Positions 1-9,657 are shown, numbered from the stretch's first letter. The stretch is DNA of 64,000 nucleotides from Pedobacter faecalis (GCF_030182585.1 NZ_JARXOW010000001.1:1426001-1490000); one strand, 5' to 3'. A program made the numbers and translations. Notes: generated by a model from the letters alone, not told the origin.

Positions 1-280
1 CATTAAAATCTTTGCCTCTTACAGCCGATGTACGTAATATATTTGCTGCCGGCCCCAAGGTGCGGTCGCCCAAACGCATCGATATCGCAGAAGGATGTAA
101 AATCTCCCTGTCGTTATAGCGTACGCTGTATCGGAGACTGTCGCCCGCCGCAACGGAAATCGACATCCTTTTATTTGGGGAGCGAACTACATATCGGCCG
201 TCGGCGGCATCTATGTTTTGGGCAGACAGCAGGCAAATCAGCAGTGCGACGCAGCTGCTTAGCGTGATCAATTTGTTCAT
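1..280 (-). CDS. GH97 family glycoside hydrolase, N-terminal part (cut by window edge)
   Basis: The gene reads leftward off the window, so only about 93 N-terminal residues are visible. They begin with a signal peptide (MNKLITL..., hydrophobic to about residue 22). Next comes a beta-rich stretch with SPNKRMSISV, SLRYSVRYNDREILHPS and a following MRLGD, which is the pattern of the GH97 N-terminal domain (SusB-like alpha-glucosidases and alpha-galactosidases). GH97 enzymes act in the periplasm on oligosaccharides imported by SusC/D. The gene is divergent from the AraC regulator, with about 105 bp between them. The catalytic domain is outside the window, so the substrate and the retaining or inverting type cannot be told. 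Confidence 0.75.
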   Translation of the reverse strand, partial: MNKLITLSSCVALLICLLSAQNIDAADGRYVVRSPNKRMSISVAAGDSLRYSVRYNDREILHPSAISMRLGDRTLGPAANILRTSAVRGKDFN

Positions 281-295
281 AAGGAATATTTGGCT

Positions 296-308
296 CGTTC
301 AATGAACG
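296..308. promoter_or_regulatory. Perfect palindrome between the divergent GH97 and AraC genes
   Basis: CGTTCA-A-TGAACG forms a perfect 6-bp-arm inverted repeat 15 bp upstream of the GH97 start codon and about 80 bp upstream of the AraC start. Its position suits an operator for the neighbouring regulator, but AraC proteins more often bind direct repeats, so this is only a candidate. Confidence 0.3.
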
Positions 309-359
309 TAAATCTCGCCTAAAAAAGAGCCCTCATCAATGGACGATAAGGAGGAAAAC

Positions 360-407
360 ATGGACTTTTTGTTACATTTGGTTACATGGAAGAACCAAAG
401 AAAATAA
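360..407 (+). other. Short upstream reading frame overlapping the AraC start
   Basis: An AAGGAGGAAAAC stretch lies just before an ATG that opens a 15-codon frame (MDFLLHLV...). The frame ends at 407, overlapping the AraC start codon at 386 in another frame. The purine-rich site is stronger than is usual in Bacteroidota. It could be a translationally coupled leader or chance. The N-terminus encoded from 386 fits the family, so this frame is not a missed extension of AraC. Confidence 0.25.
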
Positions 408-1270
408 AGGAAGGCTTTCTGGGTCAGAAAATGATTGTCCTGACCCCCAACATCAGGAAGAGCATCAAGAATAACCCGCTGATCAGCCCGTTTTATCTCA
501 CCGCGATCGGGTATTACCCTCATGCTACGGGGCACGACCGTGAACGGAAAACCGGCTCGGCAGAGTTCATCCTGCTGTACTGTATAGACGGCGAAGGACG
601 CATAGAGATGGACAATACCACCTACGACCTGAAAGCAAACACCTTCTTTATCATCCCGAAGAACGTACCCCACCGGTATTACAGTTCGGTTAAGGCGCCA
701 TGGAGCATATACTGGCTGCATTTCAGCGGATCAAACTCAAGAACCATCTATGAACGCTCGCTCAGCGATGGTGTACACCAGGTACATGCCGTGCCCTTCG
801 AGGAATACCGCATCCAGCTGTTCAACCAGATTTATACCATTCTGGAGCAGAGCTTTAATGCGCGCGACATGGAAATCATGAACTTCCGTGTGCTTCATTT
901 TGTTACCTCACTGATTTATTACAGGGAGATCAACCCGATTGTAAACAGCCAGGACGCGATCAGCAATTCCATATTGTACATGAAGGCCAACCTCGACAAA
1001 AAACTGTCCATCAACCAGCTTGCCGAACAGCAGAAAATATCCCTGTCGCATTACCTCCGGATCTTTAAACAGAAAACGGGCATTTCGCCCATTTCCTATT
1101 ACAACCAATTAAAAATCCAGCATTCCTGTCAGTACCTCTACTTCACAGATAAAAGTATTAAGCAGATATGCAACCTGATCGGTATTGAAGACCAGTATTA
1201 CTTTTCAAGGCTCTTCAGTAAACTGATGGGCACTTCGCCATCAGAGTATCGCAAGAAGCATAAAAAATAA
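386..1270 (+). CDS. AraC family transcriptional regulator
   Basis: This is a 294-residue regulator. Residues about 25-160 form a cupin-like sensing domain (FILLYCIDGEGRIEM, then FFIIPKNVPHRYYSS, the usual PxxxPHxY turn), where a sugar ligand is expected to bind. Residues about 190-292 hold the two helix-turn-helix motifs of the AraC DNA-binding domain (LSINQLAEQQKISLSHYLRI and the second helix ending FSRLFSKLMGTSPSEYR). The start MEEPKKIKEGFLGQK matches the family's usual opening. It sits between the GH97 gene and the SusCD operon, so control of this glycan locus is likely. No STN domain occurs on the neighbouring SusC, which fits AraC rather than sigma/FecR control. Confidence 0.88.
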   Translation: MEEPKKIKEGFLGQKMIVLTPNIRKSIKNNPLISPFYLTAIGYYPHATGHDRERKTGSAEFILLYCIDGEGRIEMDNTTYDLKANTFFIIPKNVPHRYYSSVKAPWSIYWLHFSGSNSRTIYERSLSDGVHQVHAVPFEEYRIQLFNQIYTILEQSFNARDMEIMNFRVLHFVTSLIYYREINPIVNSQDAISNSILYMKANLDKKLSINQLAEQQKISLSHYLRIFKQKTGISPISYYNQLKIQHSCQYLYFTDKSIKQICNLIGIEDQYYFSRLFSKLMGTSPSEYRKKHKK

Positions 1271-1284
1271 TACCGGCCAAAAAA

Positions 1285-2499
1285 TTACAATTGCTTAAAG
1301 AAGGACAACTCCATCAGGTGCAGGTAATTGGCCCCGCCCCAGGTTTCGAGCACCTTAAACCTAACATAGCGGTATTCGGGCAAACCTTCTACGGTAAACT
1401 TCTCGCCAGCGGCGGCAAAGTTGCGGTCGGCATCACTTACCTGGCCCTTGGGCAACCCTGACGGCTTGAAAGAGTTGAACGTACCCAGCTTGGTCCAGCT
1501 GCTGAAGCTGCCATCGGACGACGGATCGTTACTGCCCCACAGCTCAAACTGCTTCAGGTTACCCACATCATAGAGCGCAGAAGTGCGCTGCCATACCCGG
1601 AAATGATCAAGCTTGGCTTTTACGCCCAGATCAACGGTAAACCACTGTGGCATAGACGTACCGGGCGTATGAAAGCCCGGCCCCGCATTTTCAGCCGTCT
1701 TTTTATCCCACAGGTACTGCAGTTCCCAGCCGTATTCCGACCGGATGTCGGTAGGCAGGTTGCGCTTGGCAAACAGTGCCTTATCATACTCCACGATGGC
1801 CTTGATGACCGGAAAATCACTGTAAGCGCCCACCTCAAAAGCATCCGCGGCAGTTTTTTCGGGCTTGTAGGCCGACTTATACTGCACTGGCGTACCAAAT
1901 TTATAATTGGTTAGCGTCACCGAGTTTTCATCCGGAGCGAGAACCTTCTCCTCCACCACGTCCGAGGTGTTGGTGTAACGGATCTTTGTAGAGAAATTCG
2001 CAGAATCAGCCTTATTGAAATGAAGCACCACCGAGGAGGGGCTGTTGACCACATAAGGATTGGCCGCATCGTGCGAGCGGTTGATCAGGCTGGCGATATA
2101 AGCCGGGCCATATACCCTTACATTGTTCAGTTCCTGACCCACGGATTTGTTGCCTTGCGCATCGCGGGCCACAATCTTAAAGCTATATACATATTCATTG
2201 AGGTTCGGAATAGAAACGCTCATCTTAACTGCGGGGTCGTTCGATGTGGCATTGACCACCAAAGAGTCGGCCCCGTTGTTCCAGGTTACCAGATAGCTTT
2301 TGATACTTGGATCTGGACTCGGGCTCCAGTACAGGACCGTACGGAGGTTGCCCGCCTGATAGCCCACATTGGTTGCCAGGCCCGGATAGGTAATCTCTTT
2401 ATTTTCGAGAAATTCCTTATAGTCGTCAGCGTACTTTTTACAGCTCGCCAGGGTGAAGGTCGCAACTGCAATTAACGCGATATGGAAAATGGTTTTCAT
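1285..2499 (-). CDS. DUF4998 lipoprotein with C-terminal discoidin-like domain
   Basis: This is a 404-residue predicted lipoprotein. The start MKTIFHIALIAV is preferred over an upstream ATG at 2547 because it gives a clean signal peptide with lipobox LASC (Cys20). The first part (DDYKEFLENKEITYPG...) is DUF4998-like, with Ig or fibronectin-like strands. The last 150 or so residues (GWELQYLWDKK... WFTVDLGVKAKLDHFRVWQR ... YRYVRFKVLETWGG) form a discoidin/F5-8C-type beta-sandwich that may bind glycan. It is the last gene of the susC-susD-lipoprotein operon, 31 bp after the previous gene, and probably serves as a surface glycan-binding protein. No catalytic motif was seen. Confidence 0.75.
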   Translation of the reverse strand: MKTIFHIALIAVATFTLASCKKYADDYKEFLENKEITYPGLATNVGYQAGNLRTVLYWSPSPDPSIKSYLVTWNNGADSLVVNATSNDPAVKMSVSIPNLNEYVYSFKIVARDAQGNKSVGQELNNVRVYGPAYIASLINRSHDAANPYVVNSPSSVVLHFNKADSANFSTKIRYTNTSDVVEEKVLAPDENSVTLTNYKFGTPVQYKSAYKPEKTAADAFEVGAYSDFPVIKAIVEYDKALFAKRNLPTDIRSEYGWELQYLWDKKTAENAGPGFHTPGTSMPQWFTVDLGVKAKLDHFRVWQRTSALYDVGNLKQFELWGSNDPSSDGSFSSWTKLGTFNSFKPSGLPKGQVSDADRNFAAAGEKFTVEGLPEYRYVRFKVLETWGGANYLHLMELSFFKQL

Positions 2500-2530
2500 T
2501 TTTGTCGTGTTTAGATTAACGATAGTTTGC

Positions 2531-3754
2531 TTACAACGGATTGCCATACAAAGTGATCTCCATAGCGTTCACATAATCTTGCCCGCCCCAGGTTTGGGTA
2601 ACATGGAAGCGGATATACCTTACCGATGGTGCCAGTCTCGGCATCGTAAAGTTTACACCCTTAGACACAAACTCCTTATCAGCCGCATTGGCTTGATTTG
2701 CTGGTAAGCCTGATGGCGGATTCGGGAAGGCAAAATTACCCATGTTTATCCAGTCGCCCACCACCGTGCCTGGCGCTGAACTGCCCGGCAATGAAGCGTC
2801 GGCAGGGTTTTGCTTCTCCGAGCCCCAAACGGTAAACTTCCGCGTATTCTGATAAGCATAATACTCAGATGGCCGCTGCCAAAGCATAAAACGGCTGATC
2901 TTGGCTTCTACACCCAGGCCAAACGTGCCGATCGTTTTAGGTGCGCTCAACGTATGCCAGCCCGGATCGCCCAGGTTACCATCAAAGAAATACCGGAACT
3001 CCCAGCCATAGCCGATCGGTGCGTCGCTAGGCAGGCGGTACACGAAGAACTTCGATTTGTCGAGCACCGACTCCGCCAGGGGTGTCAGCGTTTTAAACAC
3101 CGTGTCTGATGCATTGCCAAACCTGTCCATCGTATATACCCCAACTTTTTGCGGGGTAGGCGGCAGGTTCCTTACCGACACATCGATGGTGTCGCCATTG
3201 ATGTATTCGGGCTCCTGCTCTTCGTACGACTTCGTCCGCTCGTTGTACACCAGCATGTGCAAGGAAACGGGTACACGGTTAGTGTTCAACCCAAAAAAGT
3301 TCGCCCCGCCAAAATCAGGGCTGATCTCCAGGTTCGAGTTGATCAGCAGGTAGTTCGGCTTTTTAGGGCTCACCTTTACCACTACAGGATCCGATTTTAC
3401 ATTGGCCCGGCTTACTGCATACAGCGTGACCTCATATTCCTTTTCCCGGGCAAAGCCGTCGACCACAATCGTGTCGGTATAATAACTCGCCTTGGTTTCC
3501 CTCACCCGGTTATCGTTGATCGGGTATTGCGCCAGGACGTACAACAGGTTTTTCGAATCAGGAAGGCGGTACATGATCCTCGCACCACCATTAAAATTTT
3601 CCACCTTTACGTTGGTGACCACGCCTGGCTTGGTCATATCATCAGACACCACCTCCGCAACCGTGTCGGCTTTTTTACAAGCAGCCAGCGCACCCAGCAA
3701 CATCGCGGGAAGCAGCATAAACCGGAAAACTCTTTTGAAATCTATATTTTTCAT
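2531..3754 (-). CDS. DUF4959/DUF5126/DUF5000-type lipoprotein with discoidin-like C-terminus
   Basis: This is a 407-residue predicted lipoprotein; the lipobox ends at Cys26 (ALAACKK). A fibronectin-like domain (GVVTNVKVENFNGGARIMYRLP) spans about residues 40-130. A middle beta domain follows, then a C-terminal discoidin-like domain (GYGWEFRYFFDGNLGDPGWH ... RYIRFHVTQTWGGQDYVNAM). The C-terminus resembles that of the next gene, so the two are related surface proteins placed in tandem. DUF4959, DUF5126 and DUF5000 proteins of this kind commonly follow susD in polysaccharide-utilisation loci. A glycan-capture role at the outer membrane is inferred from that context. Confidence 0.75.
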   Translation of the reverse strand: MKNIDFKRVFRFMLLPAMLLGALAACKKADTVAEVVSDDMTKPGVVTNVKVENFNGGARIMYRLPDSKNLLYVLAQYPINDNRVRETKASYYTDTIVVDGFAREKEYEVTLYAVSRANVKSDPVVVKVSPKKPNYLLINSNLEISPDFGGANFFGLNTNRVPVSLHMLVYNERTKSYEEQEPEYINGDTIDVSVRNLPPTPQKVGVYTMDRFGNASDTVFKTLTPLAESVLDKSKFFVYRLPSDAPIGYGWEFRYFFDGNLGDPGWHTLSAPKTIGTFGLGVEAKISRFMLWQRPSEYYAYQNTRKFTVWGSEKQNPADASLPGSSAPGTVVGDWINMGNFAFPNPPSGLPANQANAADKEFVSKGVNFTMPRLAPSVRYIRFHVTQTWGGQDYVNAMEITLYGNPL

Positions 3755-3790
3755 CTCTCAGTCAATCAAAATTTATCTCAAATATTTGCA

Positions 3791-5722
3791 CTACCAGAAC
3801 GGATTCTGGACAAGATTTTCGTTGATCACCACATCTGTATTCCTGATCGGCCAGAGGTAATCCTTTACGCCAAACACGGGGATCAGCACGGTCTGCGGAC
3901 GATAATAATCGACAGCATTGCCCTCCTGCACATGCCAGCCTTGCAGTGGCCGACTTAAAACGCCCTGCAGCTCCTTCCAGCGGCGCAGGTCCCAGCCAAT
4001 CTGTCCCTCAAAACACAGCTCGATACGGCGCTCCTGGTGAATGATGGCACGCAGCTTATTCTTATCGGCCGGGTCGTTCGGATTTTTAGCGTAAGCCGCC
4101 CAAGCCTCGCGCACACCCGGCAGCTTGGCACGCTGACGAACCTTGTCGATATACGTGTAAACTTCTTCGGATGGGGCTGATAAGCTCTCATTAAGGGCCT
4201 CGGCATACAGCAGGTACAGTCCGCTTAGCCTGATCAGCGGCATGCGGAAAGGCTGATACACCACACTCTCATCCAGTACAGACAAATAGTTGCCCAGCTT
4301 CTTCGGCCAGTAGCCGGTTACGTTGGTGGCAAACACACTTTTTGGTCCCGCAAAGGCGAAAGGCCCGCGTGCCTGCACATAAAAAGCATCACTTTCATTC
4401 CGCTTTCCGTTTCCAAACCAGATACCCCCATCGAAACCCACGCTGGCATAAAAGCGCAGTTCGCGATCGAAATGCCCTTTTGCCGTTTCGTAGCCCGATT
4501 TGATATAAGACTTCGTCGCATCTGTACCTACCTGCGGTGTATTCCGGTTTGCATAATCCCAGGTTTTATCCTCCGTTATTGGCACCCCGTTTTTGGTATA
4601 AAAAAGCTCCGCTGTAGAAATCGGCACTGCAAAATTCGAAGGATGCTCATTGCTGAACGCAATAGCCTTCGAACTCAGCTTAGGAATTACATAACCCTGA
4701 AACTCAAAAGCATACTGCGAAGCCATGATCAGCTCCGGGTTCTCCTCCCAGCGCTGGGTAACCGCCGCCTGCAGCGTAAGTACATTCTTCAGTTCGTTCG
4801 ATACATTTTCCACCTGGTCGGACGGCACCGCAGTGTAAAGGCGGCCGCCGTGCGACTCAAATTCCAGAATTGCTTCCTTACATGCCGTAGCCGCCTTAAC
4901 CCATTTCTGCTGATCATAAGTTGCCGGGAACAGGGCCTTGCCCGACTTATCACGGAACGAAGCGTAATCGGGATTGCCATTAAAAAGCGGACTTGCAGCC
5001 GTGGTAAGCACCTCGGCCTTTACGGCCATGCCGATAGATTTCGTGACCCGTCCAAATTCATTGATCCGGTTCTCGATGGTTGGCGGCAGATCAGGGATGG
5101 ATTCTGTAAGTAATTCTTCCACATAAGCGAAGCACTCGTCGACCGTAGAGCGGGCCACTTTAGTGTCCGCAATCGGGCCGTCGACCGGCCTGTTTTGTTT
5201 GATCAGCACGATCGGGCCATACAACCTCATCAGATAATAGTGATAGTAAGCTTTCAGAAACTTCACCTCCGCAATCCAGCGCTTCTTCTCCGTCGCTGTC
5301 AGGTCGATAGGTTTATCGATGTTTTCGAGCATAATGTTGCAGCGACGGATCGCCACATAGATCGCCTGTCCGCCGTTCGTACCGCTCCAGTAATCGAGCG
5401 CCGGCTGCGACACATTCTGCACGCCCCTCACGAGCGAAAAGCCCGGTGAAGTGATCTTGTTGAACGGATTGCCCTCAAAATTAGGGTAGATGACCTCTGC
5501 CGATACGGTAAATCCAGGGTTGCTCACTATATCGCGGCACAGGCTCTGATAGGTATTGTAGCACCCGTAAAGATAATTCTCGGCCTCGTTTCTGTTAGAA
5601 AAAGCATAGTCGAGCGTACCCACATTGTTGGGCACCACATCCAGATATTTTTTGCACGACGTGCCCGCTACGCAAAGCAGCACCAGGCAAATCAGTTTAT
5701 GATAGAATCTCATGTCTTTCAT
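3791..5722 (-). CDS. SusD/RagB family nutrient-binding outer-membrane lipoprotein
   Basis: This 643-residue protein has a lipoprotein signal ending at Cys23 (AGTSCKKYLDVVPN). The KYLDVVP start, the N-terminal TPR-like helices (KKRWIAEVKFLKAYYHYYLMRLYGPIVLI, typical of SusD) and the C-terminal block (IHQERRIELCFEGQIGWDLRRWKEL, then LWPIRNTDVVINENLVQNP) are all diagnostic. It forms the lid over the SusC barrel and captures oligosaccharides. It begins 9 bp after the susC stop, the usual coupling. Either of two Met codons (5722 or 5713) could start it. At 643 residues it is longer than many SusD proteins because of inserts in the middle. Confidence 0.95.
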   Translation of the reverse strand: MKDMRFYHKLICLVLLCVAGTSCKKYLDVVPNNVGTLDYAFSNRNEAENYLYGCYNTYQSLCRDIVSNPGFTVSAEVIYPNFEGNPFNKITSPGFSLVRGVQNVSQPALDYWSGTNGGQAIYVAIRRCNIMLENIDKPIDLTATEKKRWIAEVKFLKAYYHYYLMRLYGPIVLIKQNRPVDGPIADTKVARSTVDECFAYVEELLTESIPDLPPTIENRINEFGRVTKSIGMAVKAEVLTTAASPLFNGNPDYASFRDKSGKALFPATYDQQKWVKAATACKEAILEFESHGGRLYTAVPSDQVENVSNELKNVLTLQAAVTQRWEENPELIMASQYAFEFQGYVIPKLSSKAIAFSNEHPSNFAVPISTAELFYTKNGVPITEDKTWDYANRNTPQVGTDATKSYIKSGYETAKGHFDRELRFYASVGFDGGIWFGNGKRNESDAFYVQARGPFAFAGPKSVFATNVTGYWPKKLGNYLSVLDESVVYQPFRMPLIRLSGLYLLYAEALNESLSAPSEEVYTYIDKVRQRAKLPGVREAWAAYAKNPNDPADKNKLRAIIHQERRIELCFEGQIGWDLRRWKELQGVLSRPLQGWHVQEGNAVDYYRPQTVLIPVFGVKDYLWPIRNTDVVINENLVQNPFW

Positions 5723-5731
5723 CGTTATGAA

Positions 5732-8700
5732 TTATAAGTTCAGGTTTAAGCCAAAATTGAACACCTTCTGTACCGGATAGGCAAAACCATTGCCGCCCAG
5801 TTCCGGATCCCACATTTTAAAAGGGCTCCAGGTAATCAGGTTTAAACCGTTCAGGTAAAACCGGCAGTTCGACAACTTAAGCGAGTTGGATATCCGCGCA
5901 GGCAGCGTATAGCCGATCTCGACAGATTTCAGGCGCATAAAGCTACCATCCCGCAGCCACCAGGTGCTGTTCTGCAGGTTATTGGCCACCATGGCATTGC
6001 TCATGCCCAGTCTGGGATGCATGGCGTATAAGTCCTGGTTTTCTTCCGACCAGTGACTATCGGCAAATGCCTGCAGCACCTGCGTATTGCCGTCTATATA
6101 AGGCACGTTGCGTTCAAGAAAGGGGCTAACCTTCCTGGGGTCGATAAAGAAGGAAACCCGGGCCTGTCCCTGGAAGAAGGCCGATAGATCGAAGCCTTTA
6201 AAACCAGAAGAAAAACCGAAACCATACACGATCTCAGGCGTGGTGGGGTAGCCCATAAACACCTGGTCGAGGTCGTCAATTTTCCCGTCGCCATTTACGT
6301 CACGGTATTTGATATCTCCGCCCTGCGGCAAAATACCGTTGATCCGGTTATTGTAGGCATCGGTGGTCGACATGATCTGGCTTGGTGAGTTGCGTGCCTC
6401 TTCGTCGTCGACAAACAGGCGTTCTGCGATATAGCCGTAACCGCGACTGATGGGCTGACCGATAAACTTGCGCCAGCTCTCGGCATAGTTGGGTTCTTCT
6501 ATATAGGTGTATTTGTTGGTGGAGTACGTAAAATTACCACGCAAAGCAGCCCATAGCGTGTTGTTAAAAGTCTGTTTATAGTCGAGCGACAAATCAATAC
6601 CTTCAGAATCCACCTCACCAAGATTGGTGCTCACTGCCGCTTCAAATCCTTCGGTTGAAGGAATAAACCGCTCTCGCAAGATATCATAGCGATGGTTTTT
6701 ATACACCTCGGCTATCATGCTGAAATTTTTCAGGAAAGTGATCTCAGCCGCCAGGTTGGTCTGACGTGATGTTTCCCAGGTAATGTTTGAGTTGGCATAA
6801 CTGCGGATGGTTACCCCGTTCAGCTGGTTCTGGTTATTGACGCCAAACTGCGCGAAATTACCCCCGTTCAGGTTAACATCGGAAAGATAGAAGAAACGCT
6901 GACTTCCGATGGCGTCGTTGCCCACCAGACCATGGCTTGCGCGGATCTTCAGCCGGTTTATGAAACCATTGGTGTTCCAAAACTCTTCATTGGAAGCCAC
7001 CCACGAAACACCAAAAGTTGGGAAGAAACCAAAGCGGTGTTCCTCCGAAAAGCGCTCGGAACCATTGTAACCAAAGTTGAACTCCGCAAAGTACCGGCTC
7101 TTGTAAGAATAAGTAGCCCGGCCGGCAAGCCCCATGTTCCGGAATGGCAAGGAGTAAGGCAGCGTTGTGGTATTTGTACGCGGATCTCTGGCACTCGAAT
7201 ACAAGGTCTGCTGCATGGTACCGATCAGTGAAGTACTCACGTTGTGACTTCCAAACTGCCTGTTATAGTCGACCGCCCCCTGCAAATAATAGAAAGAATT
7301 GGCATTGGGCTCGTTCTTGCTGTATACCAGATACTCTGTAGGCACATTGTTCGGCACATTGTTTCTGGGGTTAAGCCAAGTCAGTTTATAGCTGTTGTTT
7401 AGCTTGTCGTAATCGCTGTAACTATAGAAGTAGGGCGAATAAGCCAGTTGGGAATCAAAGTACGAATACCTGTTCGTATTAAATATACCCCTGAACTTTA
7501 GGCCCTCGGTAATAAATTTAAAGTCCTGATTCAGCTCCAGCTGGGCCGACATACGCGACTCCGAAAAGTTCTTGTGCCCGCGCAGCAACTGTGCATAAGG
7601 ATTGCCCGTAGGGAAACGGATGCTGTTTGTTGCCGTACCATCCGGACCGCCAATGTTGCCGAACAGAATATGATTGGCCCGTGCATTGGCCTCATCGGCA
7701 GGATAATACGCAGGGAACAGCACCGGACTCGCATGCATCGCTACGCTGTACAAGTCGGACGCAAACGAACCATCGGCCGTGATCGGCCCGTTATAATCGC
7801 TGAACGTACCCGACAGCCTTACGATAGCCTCAGTGGTCTTGGTCAGGTTTACGTTCACGTTAGAACGCAGCTGATAGTTCTGGAACTTCACATTATTGTC
7901 GTTGTTATTGCGTGTATCCGTTTTCAGCACGCCATTATCACGATTGTATGAACCCGCTATATAATATCTCGCCACAGAACCACCGCCGTTTACACTCAGG
8001 TTGTTCCGCTGCGTGCTCGCGTTTTTCTTAAACAACATATCCAGCCAGTCGACCGCCGGGTACACATACTCATTGCTTCCCGGTGCTCCCGCCATCGTCG
8101 CCTCCGTATTGCGGATTTTAGTTGGCGTAAAAGGCAAAGGCAGCGTCGGATCACGCGTTAGCGAAGCCTCGTTATACATATGCATATACTGGATGGGATC
8201 AACCAGATCAAGCGTTTGGGTAGACTGCGACATGGAGTACTCCGACCTGAAATTGATCTTCGCAGGCCCTTCCTTACCTTCTTTGGTGCTCACCAGGATC
8301 ACGCCGTTGGCTCCTCTCGCACCATAAAGGGCAGTTGCACTCGCATCTTTCAGGATCACAAAGCTGGCAATATCGTCTACCTGCAGCCTGGCCAGGTCGT
8401 TGGTAGTCAGCTCCACGTTGTCGATCAGGATCAACGGGTCCTGCTTATACCCGAACGTAGTAACGCCCCTGATGAAAAAAGATGCATTATCCTGCCCTGG
8501 CTGTCCGCTTCGCTGATAAGCGATAACCCCTGCCGCCTGCCCCGCCAGCGCATTGGTCAGGTTACTCGCCGGAATCTTCAGGTCGCCCGGCGTAATGCTC
8601 GTAACAGAGCCCACCAACGCCTCCTTGCGTTCGCGTTTACCGAAGGCTGTTACAACGACCTCCCCTACCTGTATGGCATTTTCTTTTAAGATGATGGTAA

Positions 8701-8983
8701 GCGTTTTGGTGTCGGCAGTAACCGGAACCAGCCTGTCGAGATACCCTACATAAGATACCTTGAGGACACTCCCCGGCACCACATCAATAACAAACTTACC
8801 GTTGGAGCCAGTCATGGCCCCGTTTTTCGATTCCTTCTCCACAACCACACTGGCACCGGGGATGGCTACACCCGCGGAATCTGTAACAGTACCAGTAATC
8901 GTAATCTTGGGCTGGGTCTGCGCAAAAGAATTATAACAGAACACCAAAAGCGCCGGAATCAGCAATGATAAAATTCTTCTCAT
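5732..8983 (-). CDS. SusC/RagA family TonB-dependent outer-membrane transporter
   Basis: This is a complete 1083-residue transporter. A signal peptide (to about 21) is followed by a carboxypeptidase-D-like domain (ITGTVTDSAGVAIPGASVVV, about 28-110). Then comes the TonB-box and plug region (VGEVVVTAFGKRERKEALVG, then SFFIRGVTTFGYKQDPLILI and ASATALYGARGANGVILV), and a 22-strand barrel ends in the SusC terminus (VQKVFNFGLNLNL). It imports oligosaccharides across the outer membrane using TonB energy, with SusD as lid. It lacks the N-terminal STN signalling domain present in the second SusC of this window, so it is not expected to signal to a FecR anti-sigma factor. Confidence 0.95.
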   Translation of the reverse strand: MRRILSLLIPALLVFCYNSFAQTQPKITITGTVTDSAGVAIPGASVVVEKESKNGAMTGSNGKFVIDVVPGSVLKVSYVGYLDRLVPVTADTKTLTIILKENAIQVGEVVVTAFGKRERKEALVGSVTSITPGDLKIPASNLTNALAGQAAGVIAYQRSGQPGQDNASFFIRGVTTFGYKQDPLILIDNVELTTNDLARLQVDDIASFVILKDASATALYGARGANGVILVSTKEGKEGPAKINFRSEYSMSQSTQTLDLVDPIQYMHMYNEASLTRDPTLPLPFTPTKIRNTEATMAGAPGSNEYVYPAVDWLDMLFKKNASTQRNNLSVNGGGSVARYYIAGSYNRDNGVLKTDTRNNNDNNVKFQNYQLRSNVNVNLTKTTEAIVRLSGTFSDYNGPITADGSFASDLYSVAMHASPVLFPAYYPADEANARANHILFGNIGGPDGTATNSIRFPTGNPYAQLLRGHKNFSESRMSAQLELNQDFKFITEGLKFRGIFNTNRYSYFDSQLAYSPYFYSYSDYDKLNNSYKLTWLNPRNNVPNNVPTEYLVYSKNEPNANSFYYLQGAVDYNRQFGSHNVSTSLIGTMQQTLYSSARDPRTNTTTLPYSLPFRNMGLAGRATYSYKSRYFAEFNFGYNGSERFSEEHRFGFFPTFGVSWVASNEEFWNTNGFINRLKIRASHGLVGNDAIGSQRFFYLSDVNLNGGNFAQFGVNNQNQLNGVTIRSYANSNITWETSRQTNLAAEITFLKNFSMIAEVYKNHRYDILRERFIPSTEGFEAAVSTNLGEVDSEGIDLSLDYKQTFNNTLWAALRGNFTYSTNKYTYIEEPNYAESWRKFIGQPISRGYGYIAERLFVDDEEARNSPSQIMSTTDAYNNRINGILPQGGDIKYRDVNGDGKIDDLDQVFMGYPTTPEIVYGFGFSSGFKGFDLSAFFQGQARVSFFIDPRKVSPFLERNVPYIDGNTQVLQAFADSHWSEENQDLYAMHPRLGMSNAMVANNLQNSTWWLRDGSFMRLKSVEIGYTLPARISNSLKLSNCRFYLNGLNLITWSPFKMWDPELGGNGFAYPVQKVFNFGLNLNL

Positions 8984-9071
8984 ACTTAGTCATATTTGGT
9001 TTAGTAAACTTAGACCAATACCACTGGTATAAAAATGGATAATGCAGAAAAAAACATGGACAATACAATCA

Positions 9072-9647
9072 TTAGTATCGCAGCAACTGTTTATCCCTCA
9101 ACCGAATTCTAAAGCGCTTAAGCTGGTCGTGGCTAAGCAAAAGATAACTGGCAATGTCGCGACTTTTAACAATACTCTTCCGGGGCGGCAGCAAACATGG
9201 AAACTTCCGGTAAAAAGCGAAGACACGGTTTTCAGGATTTTGGCTCCTCAGCCCGTTCTTCAAAGCCTCGGCCGACTCAAGGCACTCCGCTGAAGCTCTC
9301 CAGAAGATATCTTCGCAATCAGCATGGCCGCGACGTGCACGTTCCATATCCGGGTAGCTAATACGCCATACCAGTGTATCTGCACAAGCTATAATAGTGT
9401 ACTCCGATTGCTGCTGTAACATAAAGCAATTCAACGCCAGGAAGCTGTGTTCATCGTAAATGGCCCTCACATAGGTATTGCATTCCGGATCATAACCATA
9501 CACCAGCACAAATCCCCGCGCCACGTAGTACGCATATTTCGGAACACAGCCCTCACGCTGCAACACGGCAGGCCTTCTGTAGTACAAATTATTGAAAGAA
9601 TATGGCTGTAAAAGCCTTTTAAGCGCTTCACCATTCAATCTGCCCAT
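9072..9647 (-). CDS. Crp/Fnr-like regulator (cyclic-nucleotide-binding fold)
   Basis: This 191-residue protein has the layout of the short Crp/Fnr regulators common in Bacteroidota. A beta-roll at about residues 20-110 contains REGCVPKYAYYVARGFVLVYG and YDEHSFLALNCF. A long dimer helix follows, and then a winged helix-turn-helix (SRDIASYLLLSHDQLKRFRIRL, about 165-187). No residues for binding cAMP or an Fe-S cluster are obvious, so the ligand is unknown. It is tandem with a related gene at 9711-10313 and has an inverted repeat just upstream that could be its operator. Confidence 0.7.
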   Translation of the reverse strand: MGRLNGEALKRLLQPYSFNNLYYRRPAVLQREGCVPKYAYYVARGFVLVYGYDPECNTYVRAIYDEHSFLALNCFMLQQQSEYTIIACADTLVWRISYPDMERARRGHADCEDIFWRASAECLESAEALKNGLRSQNPENRVFAFYRKFPCLLPPRKSIVKSRDIASYLLLSHDQLKRFRIRLRDKQLLRY

Positions 9648-9657
9648 AGGATAATTA

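Noticed and set aside
2500-2547. Upstream ATG at 2547 for the DUF4998 lipoprotein
   Set aside because: The 16 extra residues would spoil the signal peptide; the start at 2499 gives a normal lipobox distance.
3149-3958. Long open frame of 269 codons on the plus strand
   Set aside because: It is antisense to two well-supported lipoprotein/SusD genes, and its product has biased, non-protein-like composition.
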